A stretch of DNA of 64,000 bases, from assembly GCF_018294505.1 (NCBI RefSeq), contig NC_057802.1:315240821-315304820 (forward strand). Reading direction: 5' to 3'. The translations under genes were made by a program, and so were the position numbers. Position 1 is the stretch's first letter, and each line of letters opens with the position of its first letter. Below are positions 36,826 through 47,992 of the stretch, piece by piece. The notes below the pieces were generated by a model, which made no database searches, was not told the origin of the DNA, and saw nothing but the letters and a program-made list of their open reading frames with translations. The DNA comes from Triticum aestivum. Its lineage: Eukaryota; Streptophyta; Magnoliopsida; Poales; Poaceae.

Positions 36826-39800
36826 ATGATAGCTCTACCTAGATTTGGTGATCTCCACCTTAAAAGGTTAGAAAAGATTGAAAGCAACGTCAAAAGTTTT
36901 ATGACTTTACAATTTGAGCATAATAATTTCTTTAGAAATGAGCTTAAGGAACAAAAAAGATTTATGGGATATATGAATAAAGAGCTCGATGATACGTCTA
37001 AGGAATTTTATGGTTTGAAATCTCAGATTGCTCATCTCGAAAAATTAATAGCTGAAATCCCGGATAAGCAGGCCACCTTAGTTAATAAGATGGCCGCTAA
37101 ACCGGAAAATTTTCATGATAATAAAGATGAAGATCTAAAAGTTATTGATGTGTCCCCTATTAAATCTTTGTTTTGCAATATGAATCTTGATAATGATGGG
37201 ACTGAATATGAGCCACCTTTACCTAGAAGGCGTTCCAAAAATTCGGAGTCTTTAAATCTTGATGTGTAACATCCCAAAATTCTAAATTTTGGAATGTTAT
37301 AATAAATAGATAGATTTGATTCATTGTGTGATGTTGAGTGGAATTCGAAACCTTTTGAAAGTTAAATGAGATGGAATAAAAGGACTTTCCCAAACTTTCA
37401 TTTGCCATTTTGATCTCCGTGAATTCAAATTCTTTTCAAATACAAAACTGTTGAGTGAAGATGATATGACTTCTTCCATTTAAATAAATGAAAAGGGTTT
37501 TTGAAAATATTTGAATTTCACTTGGAAATATTTCCAATTCAGAAACTTTAAGCAACTCAATGATTTTCACGAGAGAAGATAAAATGACTTCTTCAAAACA
37601 TATGAAATATGAGTTGGAAGTTTAAAAGGATCAAATTTAAAGTCCTTTTGGAAATTATTTTCAATTTGGAGTTATTTGGATTTTATTCAAATTATTTTTC
37701 TCCAAAAATAAAATATATTGAAAATAGGGTAAAATGATTCCCTACAGTAGAAAATTGGAGAGAAATAAATTTGAAATAATTTTGGTATTTTTAAAATGAT
37801 TTTTCTTGGGTTTTATTGTAGCAGTAGCACTCTTTGCTTTATCTGAATTTTTATGGATTTTATTTGGCGTTAGAAAAATGTTCATCTTGTAGAAAATCTT
37901 TTTGTGAAAATTTTGATATATTATATGCCTAGTGTATTTTTAATTTATTATGGTTTATATTTTTTTCTGTCAAATTGTTTTGTTTTAAAAAAAACTCCTC
38001 GGACCGACTAGGCCGAAGCCCAGCCGGCCAAACAGCGCCGCCGTCTCCCTCCCGCGTGCCCGGGCCGGACTCCCCCGTGTCCGAGCCGCCGCCGCCGCTC
38101 GCCGTGGTCGCTCCGGCCTCCTCCTCCGCCCCCTTCCCCACGCCACCTCGGAGTCGCCCCGACCCCGCCTTTAAAAGGCCGAGGCCCCGGGCCCTCTCCT
38201 CCTCTCTCTCGCGCCGCATCTTGAGCCGCCACCGCCCCCACACATCTAGCCGGAGCCGTCGCCGCCCTGCTCCGTCCCGTCGCCGTGGACCGCCCTCGAC
38301 GCCGCCATCCTCCTCGCCGCGACGCGCCGTCCCTCCCCGACCTCTCCGTTGCCCTCCTCGACCACCGGAGCCGCCGCCCCGGCCGAGACCGAAGCCGCCG
38401 CCGTCGTCCTCCCCGACTCCGGCGATCGCCGTGGTAACCGCCGCCTCCCGTCCGTTGGATCTGGATCCAACGATCCAGATCGCGTCTTTGTTTTTTTCCT
38501 TCCCAAACGTTCTTTTTGCGAGCGTTCATTAGCTAGGGTTCGGCAGCGAACGGATTCGTTCGTTAGCATTCTGTAACGAACATTCCGTATTTAGTTTTTT
38601 TCTTTTTCTGTTAGTTTTAGTCAGGGACTTATTTGTAGATGTATTATTTACAGTTTAGCCTCTGATCTTCAAACCTCCACAACTTTTTACTCGTTTGTCC
38701 AAATCCAACGAAACTAACGCCCACTTCTTCGTTATGATCTCCTCTATCCAGTAATCCAACTCAAATATGTTTTTGAAAGTTTAAAATTTGAATTAGACCA
38801 GATTTGAATTCAAACTTTGTTTGATCATAACTTGAGTTTCGTAGCTCCGTTTGAGTTGATTCTTTTTGCCAATCGAAGCTCTTGACCTAAACTTTCTGAT
38901 AAGGCCAAATTAATATAATTTTGGTATTGTTAGAAATTGTTTTATGTTGCAAGAGTTATTTGCTTGGTTTTGATGTTTTCCGAATCGTCTTCTTCGTTCT
39001 TTCTGATCCTTTGAGTGATTGCTTATGTGTGGTTACTATTGCTTGCTTACGATAGATTGACCGGAGTGTGACGAGTAGATCTATCAAGAGTGTTGAGTGC
39101 GAATAATCTTCATCAACATTGCAGGCAAGTTCACACTTTGATCATATTCGTTTCATACCCAGTTTTTATGCATTAGTTTCACCCTCAAACATTGCATGGT
39201 TAGGATTTGATAACATGTGGGTATTGGGAAGTAGTTGACGAGGTAGAACCTATTGTCCTTTATATCAAACCCCTGGGAGTTACTACGTTATGCTTATACT
39301 GCTATACTACGCTCGTAGACGTGGATTCGGGATTGAGTGTATCCATGACAGACGTGAGATTATTACTTAATGGTTCAACTTAAGGTGGCTACTTTAATAC
39401 ACATCTGGGTGGATTAGTTGCGGGCACCTGGAGAATCCAGTGTTGTCCTAGGATATCTCGGAGGACCCGTGTGATCATCCTACGGTTCGCCACCCAGGCT
39501 CAAAGGGATCATAAGATTATTCATGCTAGAAACTTCCGTGTGCAGCCACAAGCCATTATGGGCTCTGGCATAGTTGAGTATGTTGCATGAGCTCTCAAAG
39601 AGGTGGACTAGCAGATGTAGGGGGATTGTAGGTGTACTGGTCCGCCCGGAGTAGAGAGTAAATGCTCCTGAAAGACTGTGTCTCGGTCATCCGTTTCTCA
39701 AACACCATGTAGTGCGAGAAATCCAACGGAGGAGATCGAGTCTTGTGGGGAAAAGTGGGCAAACCTCTGCAGAGTGTACAAACTAATCATGATTAGCCGT

Positions 39801-41098
39801 GTCCCCGGTTATGGACATCCTGAGTATCTGGTTCTTGGATTATCGTGTTGATCTCAACACTTTATTTAATTAACTTGATTGGGTTAATGATTATTATTTT
39901 GGGATTGAGTTGGAGGAACCTTCTCAATATTTATCAACCAACTTTGTAGTTAAATAAAATATATTCCTTTGCAGTAGGGAAAAATTGGCTTTTCGCAAAA
40001 CATTTATAACCATAGAGCTTTCCACCAGCCAAATACGCATGTAGTGATAGCTATTATTCATCATTATTCTATGGTGTGAATTTGCCAGTACATTCAATGT
40101 ACTGACCCTTTGTGGCTGCAACGTCTCATGTTGCAGGATTGTTACGACGAGTAAGTGATACGTTAGGGTTACGATTTCTACACTCAACTTTGCCGTTGGT
40201 GTTGATGGGAATCCACAACCTTGTTTACTTCCGCTATATGGATTGAGGTAATAGTATTTACGTTACTTTATACATGTGATTTACCTCTGTTATAAATCCT
40301 CGAGTACTATGTGTGTCAGCATACCGATCCAGGGATGACACTTAAGCACAGAGACTTGACCGTCTGAGGTCGGGTCGCTACATGATGCGAAATTTGGTAA
40401 AAGTGGGATTGAAGAAGTCAAAACTTTAGATATCAATAAACCCACTATCTTGGATTTCAAGGAATTTAATTATGATAATTGCTCTTTAATAGATTGTATT
40501 TCCTTGTTGCAATCCGTGCTAAGTTCTCCTCATGCTTATAGTCAAAATAAAGCTTTTACTAAACATATCGTTGATGCTTTGATGAAATCTTATGAAGAAA
40601 AACTTGAGTTGGAAGTTTCTATCCCTAGAAAACTTTATGATGAGTGGGAACCTACTATTAAAATTAAAATTAAAGATCATGAATGCTATGCTTTGTGTGA
40701 TTTGGGTGCTAGTGTTTCCACGATCCCAAAAACTTTGTGTGATTTGCTAGGATTCCATGAATTTGATGATTGTTCTTTGAACTTGCACCTTGCGGATTCC
40801 ACCATTAAGAAACCTATGGGAAGAATTAATGATGTTCTTTATTGTTGCAAATAGGAACTATGTGCCCGTAAATTTCATTGTTCTTGATATAGATTGCAAT
40901 CCTTCATGTCCTATTATTCTTGGTAGACCTTTCCTTAGAACGATTGGTGCAATTATTGATATGAAGTAAGGGAATATTAGATTCCAATTTCCGTTAAGGA
41001 AAGGCATGGAACACTTCCCTAGAAAGAAAATAAAATTACCTTATGAATCCATTATGAGAGCCACTTATGTATTGCCTACCAAAGATGGCAATACCTAG
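36826..41098 (+). pseudogene. Athila-like gag/protease ORF, interrupted by a solo LTR
   Basis: The frame starts at ATG 36826 (MIALPRFGDLHLKRLEK), has coiled-coil character, and runs to 37264, where a solo LTR is inserted. It resumes in the same frame at 40388 (AKFGKSGIEEVKTLDINKPT) once the insert and one TSD copy are removed. The downstream part is a retropepsin-like protease: the active site CDLGASVSTIP and the flap-side motif PIILGRPFLRTIGAIIDM. A 1-nt insertion near 40838 shifts the frame (premature stop at 40852), and a TAA at about 40969 follows. No polymerase domains come after it. The ATG at 36598 opens the same frame earlier but adds only leader-like sequence. Confidence 0.8.
37265..40382 (+). 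repeat. Solo LTR, Tekay/Del-type Gypsy, with 5-bp target duplication
   Basis: The insert has ends TGTAACATCCCAAAAT ... GGTCGGGTCGCTACA and is flanked by TGATG at 37260-37264 and 40383-40387. Its 3118-bp length, the TGTAACATCCC start and the CTACA end fit long LTRs of the Tekay/Del chromovirus lineage. A GC-rich promoter-like block (38000-38560) carries CCTTTAAAAGG near 38170. Long open frames on both strands in that block reflect GC content. No internal region is present, so this is a solo LTR. Confidence 0.85.
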
Positions 41099-43927
41099 AT
41101 CTATCCTTGCTTTTATGCCTAGCTAGGGGCGTTAAACGATAGCGCTTGTTGGGAGGCAACCCAATTTTATTTTAGTTTTTTTGCTTTTTGCTTCTGTTTA
41201 GGAATAAATATTTGATCTAGCCTCTGGCTAGATTTGTTTTTATGTTTTAATTAGTGTTTGTGCCAAGTTAAACCTATAGGATCTTCTTGGATGATAGTTA
41301 TTTGATCTTGCTGAAAATTCCAGAAACTTTCTGTTCACGGAAACAATTGTTAAAAATCACCAGAACGATAAAATACTGATTCAAATTGCAGTAGATCAAT
41401 AAACAAATTGTCTAGGTCGTCCTATTTTGGTAGATTTTTTTGAGTTCCAGAAGTTTGCGTTAGTTACAGATTACTACAGACTGTTCTCTTTTTGACAGAT
41501 TCTGTTTTTCGTGTGTTGTTTACTTATTTTGATGAATCTATGGCTAGTAAAAGAGTTTATATACCATAAAGAAGTTGGAATACAGTAGGTTTAACACCAA
41601 TATAAATAAATAATGAGTTCAATACAGTACCTTGAAGTGGTGTTTTGTTTTCTTTCGCTAACGGAGCTTACGAGATTTTCTGTTGAGTTTTGTGTTGTGA
41701 AGTTTTCAAGTTTTGGGTAAAAGATTTGATGGATTATGGAACAAGGAGTGGCAAGAGCCTAAGCTTGGGGATGCCCATGGCACCCCAATATAATCTAAGG
41801 ACACCAAAAAGCCAAAGCTTGGGGATGCCCCGGAAGGCATCCCCTCATTCGTCTTCGTCCATCGGTAACTTTACTTGGAGCTATATTTTTATTCACCACA
41901 TGATATGTGTTTTGCTTGGAGCGTCGTGTATAATTTGAGTCTTTGCTTTTTAGTTTACCACAATCATCCTTGCTGTACACACCTTTTGAGAGATACACAC
42001 ATGATTCGGAATTTATTAGAATACTCGATGTGGTTCACTTATATCTATTGAGCTATATAGTTTTTGCTCTAGTGCTTCACTTATATCTTTTAGAGAATGG
42101 TGGTGGATTTGTTTTATAGAAACTATTGTTCTCTCATGCTTCACTTATATTATTTTGAGAGTCCTACAAAACAGCATGGTAATTTACTTTAATTATGATA
42201 GGAATCCAAGATTAGTAAAAAAAATCTTATGAGTGTGTTGAATACTATGAGAAGTTTGATGCTTGATAATTGTTTTGAGATATGAAGATGGTGATATTAG
42301 AGTCATGCTAGTTGAGTAGTTGTGAATTTGAGAAATACTTGTGTTAAAGTTTGTGATTCCCATAGCATGCACGTATGGTGAACCGTTATGTGATGAAGTC
42401 GGAGCATGATTTATTTATTGATTGTCTTCCTTATGAGTGGCGGTCGGGGACGAGCGATGTTCTTTTCCTACCAATATATCCCCCTAGGAGCATGCGCGTA
42501 ATACTTTGCTTTGATAACTTATAGATTTTTGCAACAAGTATATGAATTCTTTATGACTAATGTTGAGTCCATGGATTATACGCACTCTCATCCTTCCACC
42601 ATTGCTAGCCTCTCTAATACCGCGCACTTTTTGCCGGTATCATACACCCACCATATACCTTCCTCAAAACAGCCACCATACCTACCTATCATGGCATTTC
42701 CATAGCCATTCCGAGATATATTGCCATGCAACTTACCACCGTTTTCGTTTACTATGACACGCTTCATCATTGTCATATTGCTTTGCATGATCATGTAGTT
42801 GACATCGTATTTGTGGCAAAGCCACCGTTCATAATTCTTTCATACATGTCACTCTTGATTCATTGCATATCCCGGTACACCGCCGGAGGCATCCACATAG
42901 AGTCATATTTTGTTCTAAGTTTTGAGTAGTAATTCTTGAGTTGTAAAGAAAATAAAAGTGTGATGATCATTATTATTAGAGCATTGTCCCAAGTGAGGAA
43001 AGGATGATGGAGACTATGATTCGAACACAAGTCGGGATGAGACTCCGGACGAAAAATAGTAAAAAAAGAAGAAAAAAAGAAAAAAAAAGAGGCCATAAAA
43101 AAGAGAAAAGGCCCAAATAAAAAAATGAGAGAAAAAGAGAGAAGGGACAATGTTACTATCCTTTTACCACACTTGTGTTTCAAAAGTAGCACCATGATCT
43201 TCATGATAGAGAGTCTCCTATGTTATCACTTTCATATACTAGTGGGAATTTTACATTATAGAACTTGGCTAATATATTCCAATGATGCGCTACCTCAAAA
43301 TGCCCTAGGTCTTCGTGAGCAAGCGAGTTGGATGCACACCCTCTTAGTTTCTTTTGTTGAGCTTTCATATACTTATAGCTCTAGTGCATCCGTTGCATGG
43401 CAATCCCTACTCACTCACATTGATATCTATTAATGGGCATCTCCATAGCCCGTTGATACGCCTAGTTGATGTGAGACTATCTTCTCCTTTTTTGTCTTCT
43501 CCACAACCACCATTCTATTCCACATATAGTGCTATGTCCATGGCTCACGCTTATGTATTGCGTGAAGATTGAAAAGTTTGAGAACACCAAAAGTATGAAA
43601 CAATTGCTTGGCTTGTCATCGGGGTTGTGCATGATTAAATACTTTGTGTGATGAAGATAGAGCATAGCCAGACTATATGATTTTGCAGGGATAACTTTCT
43701 TTGGCCATGTTATTTTGAGAAGACATAATTGCTTAGTTAGTATGCTTGAAGTATTATTATTTTAATGTCAATATTAGACTTTTATCTTGAATCATTCGGA
43801 TCTGAACATTCATACCACAATTAAGAGAATTACATTGAAAATTATGCCAAGTAGCTTTCCACATCAAAAAATCTGTTTTTATCATTTACCTACTCGAGGA
43901 CGAGCAGGAATTAAGCTTGGGGATGCT
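41099..43927 (+). other. Athila-like 3' noncoding region
   Basis: It starts after the ORF with GCCTAGCTAGGGGCGTTAAA and the hairpin TTGGGAGGCAACCCAA (about 41150). Two polypurine-like copies of AAGCTTGGGGATGCC lie near 41763 and 41817; the functional one, AAGCTTGGGGATGCT, abuts the 3' LTR at 43912-43927. An A-rich run lies at 43060-43100. No coding signal is seen. It is colinear with 15483-18276 in reverse. Confidence 0.8.
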
Positions 43928-45515
43928 TGATACGTCTCCAACGTATCTATAATTTTTTATTGTTCCATGCTATATTATATTCTGTTTTGGATGTTTAATG
44001 GGCTTTATTATACACTTTTATGTTATTTTTGGGACTAACCTATTAACCGGAGGCCCAGCCCGAATTGCTGTTTTTTGCCTATTTTAGTGTTTCGCAGAAA
44101 AAGAATATCAAACAGAGTCCAAACAGAATGAAACCTTCGGGAACATGATTTTCGGAACAAACGTGATCAAAGGACTTGGAGTCTACGTAAAGAAATCAAC
44201 GAGGAAAGCACGAGGCAGGGGCGCGCGCCTACCCTCCCCCCCAGGCGCGCCCTCCACCCTCGTGGGGCCCACGTTGCTCCACCGACGTACTTCTTCCTCC
44301 TATATATACCCATGTACCCTGGAAACATCAGAGATGGAGCCAAAACCCTATTTCCACCGCCGCAACCTTCTGTACCCCTGAGATCCCATCTTGGGGCCTT
44401 TTCCGGCGCTCCGCCGGAGGGGACATTGATCACGGAGGGCTTCTACATCAACACCATAGCCTCTCCGATGATGTGGGAGTAGTTTACCTCAGACCTTCGG
44501 GTCCATAGTTATTAGCTAGATGGCTTCTTCTCTCTCTTTGGATCTCAATACAAAGTTCTCCTCGATTCTCTTGGAGATCTATTCGATGTAATCTTCTTTT
44601 GTGGTGTGTTTGTCGAGATCCGATGAATTGTGGGTTTATGATCAAGTTTATCTATGAACAATATTTGTGTCTCCTCTGAATTCTTTTATGTATGATTGGT
44701 TATCTTTGCAAGTCTCTTCGAATTATCAGTTTGGTTTGGCCTACTAGATTGATCTTTCTTGCAATGGGAGAAGTGCTTAGCTTTGGGTTCAATCTTGCGG
44801 TGCTCGATCCCAGTGACAGAAAGGGAAACAGCACGTATTGTATTGTTGCCATCGAGGATAAAAAGATGGGGTTTATATCATATTGCATGAGTTTATCCCT
44901 CTACATCATGTCATCTTGCTTAAAGTGTTACTCCGTTCTTATGAACTTAATACTCTAGATGCATGCTGGATAGCAGTCGATGTGTGGAGTAATAGTAGTA
45001 GATGCAGGCAGGAGTCGGTCTACTTGTCACAGACGTGATGCCTATATACATGATCATACCTAGATATTCTCATAACTATGCTCAATTCTATCAATTGCTC
45101 GACAGTAATTTGTTCACCCACCGTAATACTTATGCTCTTGAGAGAAGCCACTAGTGAAACCTATGGCCCCCGGGTTTATTTTCCCTCATATTAATCTTCC
45201 AACACTTAGCTATATCTATTGCCGTTTATTTTACTTTGCATCTTTATTTCTCTTTATCATAAAAATACCAAAAAATATTATCTTATCATATCTATCAGAT
45301 CTCACTCTCGTAAGTGAACGTGAAGGGATTGACAACCCCTTTATCGCGTTGGTTGCGAGGTTCTTATTTGTTTGTGTAGGTGCGTGGGACTCGAGCGTGA
45401 TCTCCTACTGGATTGATACCTTGGTTTTCAAAAACTGAGGGTAATACTTACGCTACTTTACTGCATCACCGTTTCCTCTTCAAGGGAAAACCAACGCAGT
45501 GCTCAAGAGGTAGCA
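43928..45515 (+). repeat. 3' LTR of the Athila-like element
   Basis: It starts TGATACGTCTCCAACG and ends CTCAAGAGGTAGCA, 1588 bp, followed by the TSD GTATC. It aligns along its length with the 5' LTR. Confidence 0.92.
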
Positions 45516-45750
45516 GTATCGCACACGTAACTCTAATCTGTTTCGTGCTTGATGTCTCCGACATCGCTCGCACAGTTCGTCTTATTTGCCACCTATCACT
45601 GTGCCGGCCTCTGCTCGCGTCCCTCGCCAAGCTCTGCTCACTGTTAGGCGCCGCAACACGTTGTGCTCATCGTTAGGCGCCGTAGCGCGCTCTGCTCGCG
45701 TCCGTCGGCGACCTCGGCTTGTGGACAGCTTTTCCTTGCGCGTTGAACTG

Positions 45751-45752
<2 letters not shown>
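45516..45752. other. CACTA copy 1, remnant of an internal type A-like end
   Basis: Joined across the Athila-like insert with 34905-34955, this reads ATCACAAACAG...CTGTATGCCACGTATCGCACACGTAACTC...GCTTGATGTCTCCGACATCGC (pieces separated here). It is colinear with the type A subterminal sequence at 47290-47450. It lacks an obvious CACTA tip. Short GCTCGCGTCC-type repeats follow to 45740. Confidence 0.5.

Positions 45753-45800
<48 letters not shown>
45753..45800. repeat. (TA)24 microsatellite
   Basis: An uninterrupted TA dinucleotide run about 300 bp upstream of the exonuclease-like ATG. It is probably length-polymorphic. Confidence 0.95.
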
Positions 45801-45802
<2 letters not shown>

Positions 45803-46018
45803 TTGCTCGCTGTTGAGGCGACCGCGGAGCGCTCTGCCAGCGGTTGGGCGTGCGCACGATCATGTCGGGGGCCCCATATGCATGTGGTTGCGCCGCGCGT
45901 GTTGCGACGCGATGCAGTTACGTGCGGCACGATGGAGTTACGCGCTGCAAATTAGAACTGCCATCAGGGCCTGCCGATATTCCTGGCCGTCCGGCTTCCC
46001 CTTTAATTCCCACAGCCA

Positions 46019-46025
46019 TTATAAG
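46019..46025 (+). promoter_or_regulatory. Probable TATA box of the exonuclease-like gene
   Basis: CATTATAAGCTTAG lies about 75 bp upstream of ATG 46098, a normal plant TATA-to-ATG distance. It is supported by position only. Confidence 0.4.
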
Positions 46026-46097
46026 CTTAGTCTCTTCAACCTTTCGATCGTGCCCCACAACATAACAAGCACACCAACGACGATACAGAGAGAGGGG

Positions 46098-46790
46098 ATG
46101 TCCAGCGGTGCTCCAATGGAGTTCGGCGAGCATAGAGTGGAGGCCCATGCGAGGGAGACGGATCTCTCGGTGGTGTACACCATCGACCCGACCGTGGTGG
46201 ACGTCTACATCAACAGTGTTGAGCAGTTGCTTGCTCGAGACAAGTACAAGGTGGTCGGCATCGACCTCCAATACACCGCCGGTCGTCCCAGCATAGATCA
46301 GAAAGTTGCCGTCGCCAAGTTGTGCGTGCGCCATCATGTCCTTATCTACCACTATTGCATGGCCACAGAGCCTTGCGACCGTTTCAACAGGTTTGTCAAC
46401 AACACCGACTACAAGTTCGCCATGGTGGAAACCAAAGAGGATGTAAATGCGCTCAGTGTTACGGGCTTGGCCTGCAAGAACCTTGTCGAAATCTGTGACC
46501 ACTACAGGGTCTGGGGTAGCACGAAGAAGAACTCCCTGGTCGAACTCGCCTCGGCCATCATCGACCCCTACTATGAAAAGATGAAGCAGGATGCCCAGAG
46601 AACAAGTCCCCTATCTTGGCACATGGCCTGGATGCGGCAACTGGATGAACCTCACCTCAGGTTCGCGTCCAAGAGCGTGTACACACGCTACGAGATGCAC
46701 ATGCGGATTGTTGACATGAGGAAGTGCCTCGTTACACAAATCGACGAGCCCGGATCGAGCCACAAGCAGAGCAAGCGTCACAAGAAGTAG
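46098..46790 (+). CDS. DEDD-type 3'-5' exonuclease-like protein, catalytic residues lost
   Basis: The 230-residue intronless ORF is intact. The start at 46098 is chosen because it follows a TATA-like box and a leader; the frame is open further upstream but that part is CACTA subterminal sequence. The fold matches the WRN-like RNase H-type exonucleases: KVVGIDLQYT (motif I, residues 51-60), YKFAMVETKEDVNAL (motif II region), LVEICDHYRVWG, NSLVELASAIIDPYY, WHMAWMRQLDEPHLRFASKS and VYTRYEMHMRI (motif III region). Active members have D-x-E in motif I and Y-x3-D in motif III. Here motif I is D56-L-Q58, and the motif III aspartate position reads Ser/Val (FASKSVYTRYE), so nuclease activity is unlikely. 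The C-terminus is basic (KQSKRHKK). It lies inside CACTA copy 1, read toward the type A end 760 bp away, so it is captured cargo; a nucleic-acid-binding role is only inference. Confidence 0.75.
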   Translation: MSSGAPMEFGEHRVEAHARETDLSVVYTIDPTVVDVYINSVEQLLARDKYKVVGIDLQYTAGRPSIDQKVAVAKLCVRHHVLIYHYCMATEPCDRFNRFVNNTDYKFAMVETKEDVNALSVTGLACKNLVEICDHYRVWGSTKKNSLVELASAIIDPYYEKMKQDAQRTSPLSWHMAWMRQLDEPHLRFASKSVYTRYEMHMRIVDMRKCLVTQIDEPGSSHKQSKRHKK

Positions 46791-46794
46791 ATGA

Positions 46795-47550
46795 TGGTCA
46801 GATGGTCGTTTATGCTAGTTAATCATGCATGTAATATATAGTTTACTTTATTGGTGTGTGGAAATGTCACGTGTGTAATAGCCACCTATGTAATTATGCA
46901 TGTAATAGTTTACTTTGGTGTGTGCAAATGCCATGGTTGTAGTAGCCACCTATGTAAGTGGATGTTTAATTTGGTTATGCAAGCATGTCCTTATAAGTGT
47001 GTGTATATATATATGTTGTTGTTCTATATGCAATCCCATCGCACAACACACACATCTTATTAGCGGCAACCATATGTGTTATTATCGGTCTTCACACACA
47101 TTTTTGATTACAGACCTGTTTGCCGCGTATCACACACATCTTGTTAAGTTGAACCGTTTCTGTTCTCATGTCTCAACGCAAACATTTCATCCGAGTGAAC
47201 CGCATGCCGTATATCGCACACACCTTGATCTGGCTGGCCGTTTCTTTTGTGTTGCCTAATCACAAACAGTTCATCCGAGTAAACTGTATGCTATATATCG
47301 CACACACCTCCATCTGACTGCCCGTTTCTTTTGTTCCTCCTCACCGCAAACAGTTAATTGAACTGAACCGTATGCCCTGCATTGCACACGCAACTAAAAT
47401 CTGAACCGTGTTTGATGGCTCCGCCATCGCAAACATTTTGCACCTTTTTTGACGGTTTTTTACACCACCGTTTGCGATTATGGCATCGCACACAGTTTCG
47501 TCGAAGGGTCTCTGATCGTAGTGTCGTGTTAGCAGCATCCTGCTGTAGTG
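46795..47550. repeat. Type A end and subterminal repeats of CACTA copy 1
   Basis: From about 47030 units of roughly 65-70 bp repeat (ATCGCACACACC ... CCGTTTCTTTTG ... CACAAACAGTTCATCCGAGT) at least four times, then the last 170 bp lead to the tip GCTGTAGTG. The same sequence appears inverted at 50197-50720. Close to the tip CAGCAGGATGCTGCT can fold on itself. At 46840-46960 a phrase (AATAGCCACCTATGTAA) is duplicated in the 3' flank of the exonuclease gene. Confidence 0.88.
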
Positions 47551-47992
47551 TCTGGCCAATCAGAACGCACGACTCAGATCGCGCGTGCAGCAAAGGGGGG
47601 CATCGGCCACGGTTAGGTAGGCACACGGCTTTCGTGTGTGAACTGTGTGCTATTTGAAAACATTTTTTGGGAAGGGGCTATTTGAAAACATTTACATGTG
47701 CCGTGGAAAGGGATGAGGATCGCCATTCGATCAAGGAGAATCCAATGGTGCAGACGTACGATCTGTGGGGTTTGGGTTCTGGCCAATCAGAACGCACGAC
47801 TCAGATCGCGCGCATGGCAGAGGGGGGCATCGGCCACGGTTTAGTGGACACACGGCTTTCGTGAGTGAACCGTGTGCTCTTTGAAAACATTTACATTACC
47901 TAACATCATATTTTTGTTTGAATGAAAACATGAGTTCATCATTTTGCCTCCAATTTTTTCCATGGTAAGAAATCACGTGTATAGTGGAGAGT
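47551..47992 (-). repeat. Outer CACTA spacer: tandemly duplicated CCAAT-box module
   Basis: The phrase TCTGGCCAATCAGAACGCAC occurs at 47551 and again about 230 bp later at 47781. Each time it is followed by GACTCAGATCGCGCG, CATCGGCCACGGTT and CACACGGCTTTCGTG. The second unit is preceded by AAGGGATGAGGATCGCC and GATCTGTGGGGTTTGGG; the first unit's equivalent is split off at 24950-25027 by the copy 1 insertion. A third relative lies at 60820-60990. The module is noncoding and sits in the spacer between TNPD and TNPA. Confidence 0.8.

Larger units (their letters stand above)
34961..45515 (+). mobile_element. Complete non-autonomous Athila-like Gypsy element
   Basis: Two LTRs (34961-36543 and 43928-45515) are flanked by the 5-bp TSD GTATC at 34956-34960 and 45516-45520. 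A primer site TGGCGCCGTTGCCGGGGA, as used by Athila elements (tRNA-Asp type), follows the 5' LTR, and a polypurine stretch precedes the 3' LTR. The internal part encodes only a coiled-coil gag-like region and an aspartic protease; there is no RT, RNase H or integrase. It is inserted in CACTA copy 1 and carries a Tekay-type solo LTR. Confidence 0.92.
25028..47550 (-). mobile_element. Inner CACTA copy 1, no transposase, split by an Athila-like element
   Basis: The left tip is CATTAGTACAACG at 25028 (type C end, one mismatch in CACTA) and the right tip is ...GCTGTAGTG at 47550 (type A end). It is flanked by the 3-bp TSD TCT at 25025-25027 and 47551-47553. Outside the TSDs the host sequence is continuous with the related spacer module at 60880-60910, which independently confirms the boundaries. 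Without the 10.6-kb Athila-like insert it is about 12 kb. It carries a single-B3 gene, an unknown pseudogene, a 503-bp tandem array and an exonuclease-like gene, but no TNPD or TNPA. Strand is given by analogy with the outer element. Confidence 0.88.

Noticed and set aside
38008..38569. Long overlapping ORFs on both strands
   Set aside because: They lie in the GC-rich promoter block of the Tekay-type solo LTR. Low-stop composition explains frames on both strands, and the products are Arg/Pro/Ser-rich with no domain.
45586..46097. Upstream extension of the exonuclease-like ORF to 45813, and antisense ORF 45918-46502
   Set aside because: The extension is CACTA subterminal and leader sequence with a TATA-like box inside it. 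The antisense frame is a shadow of a GC-biased coding frame.
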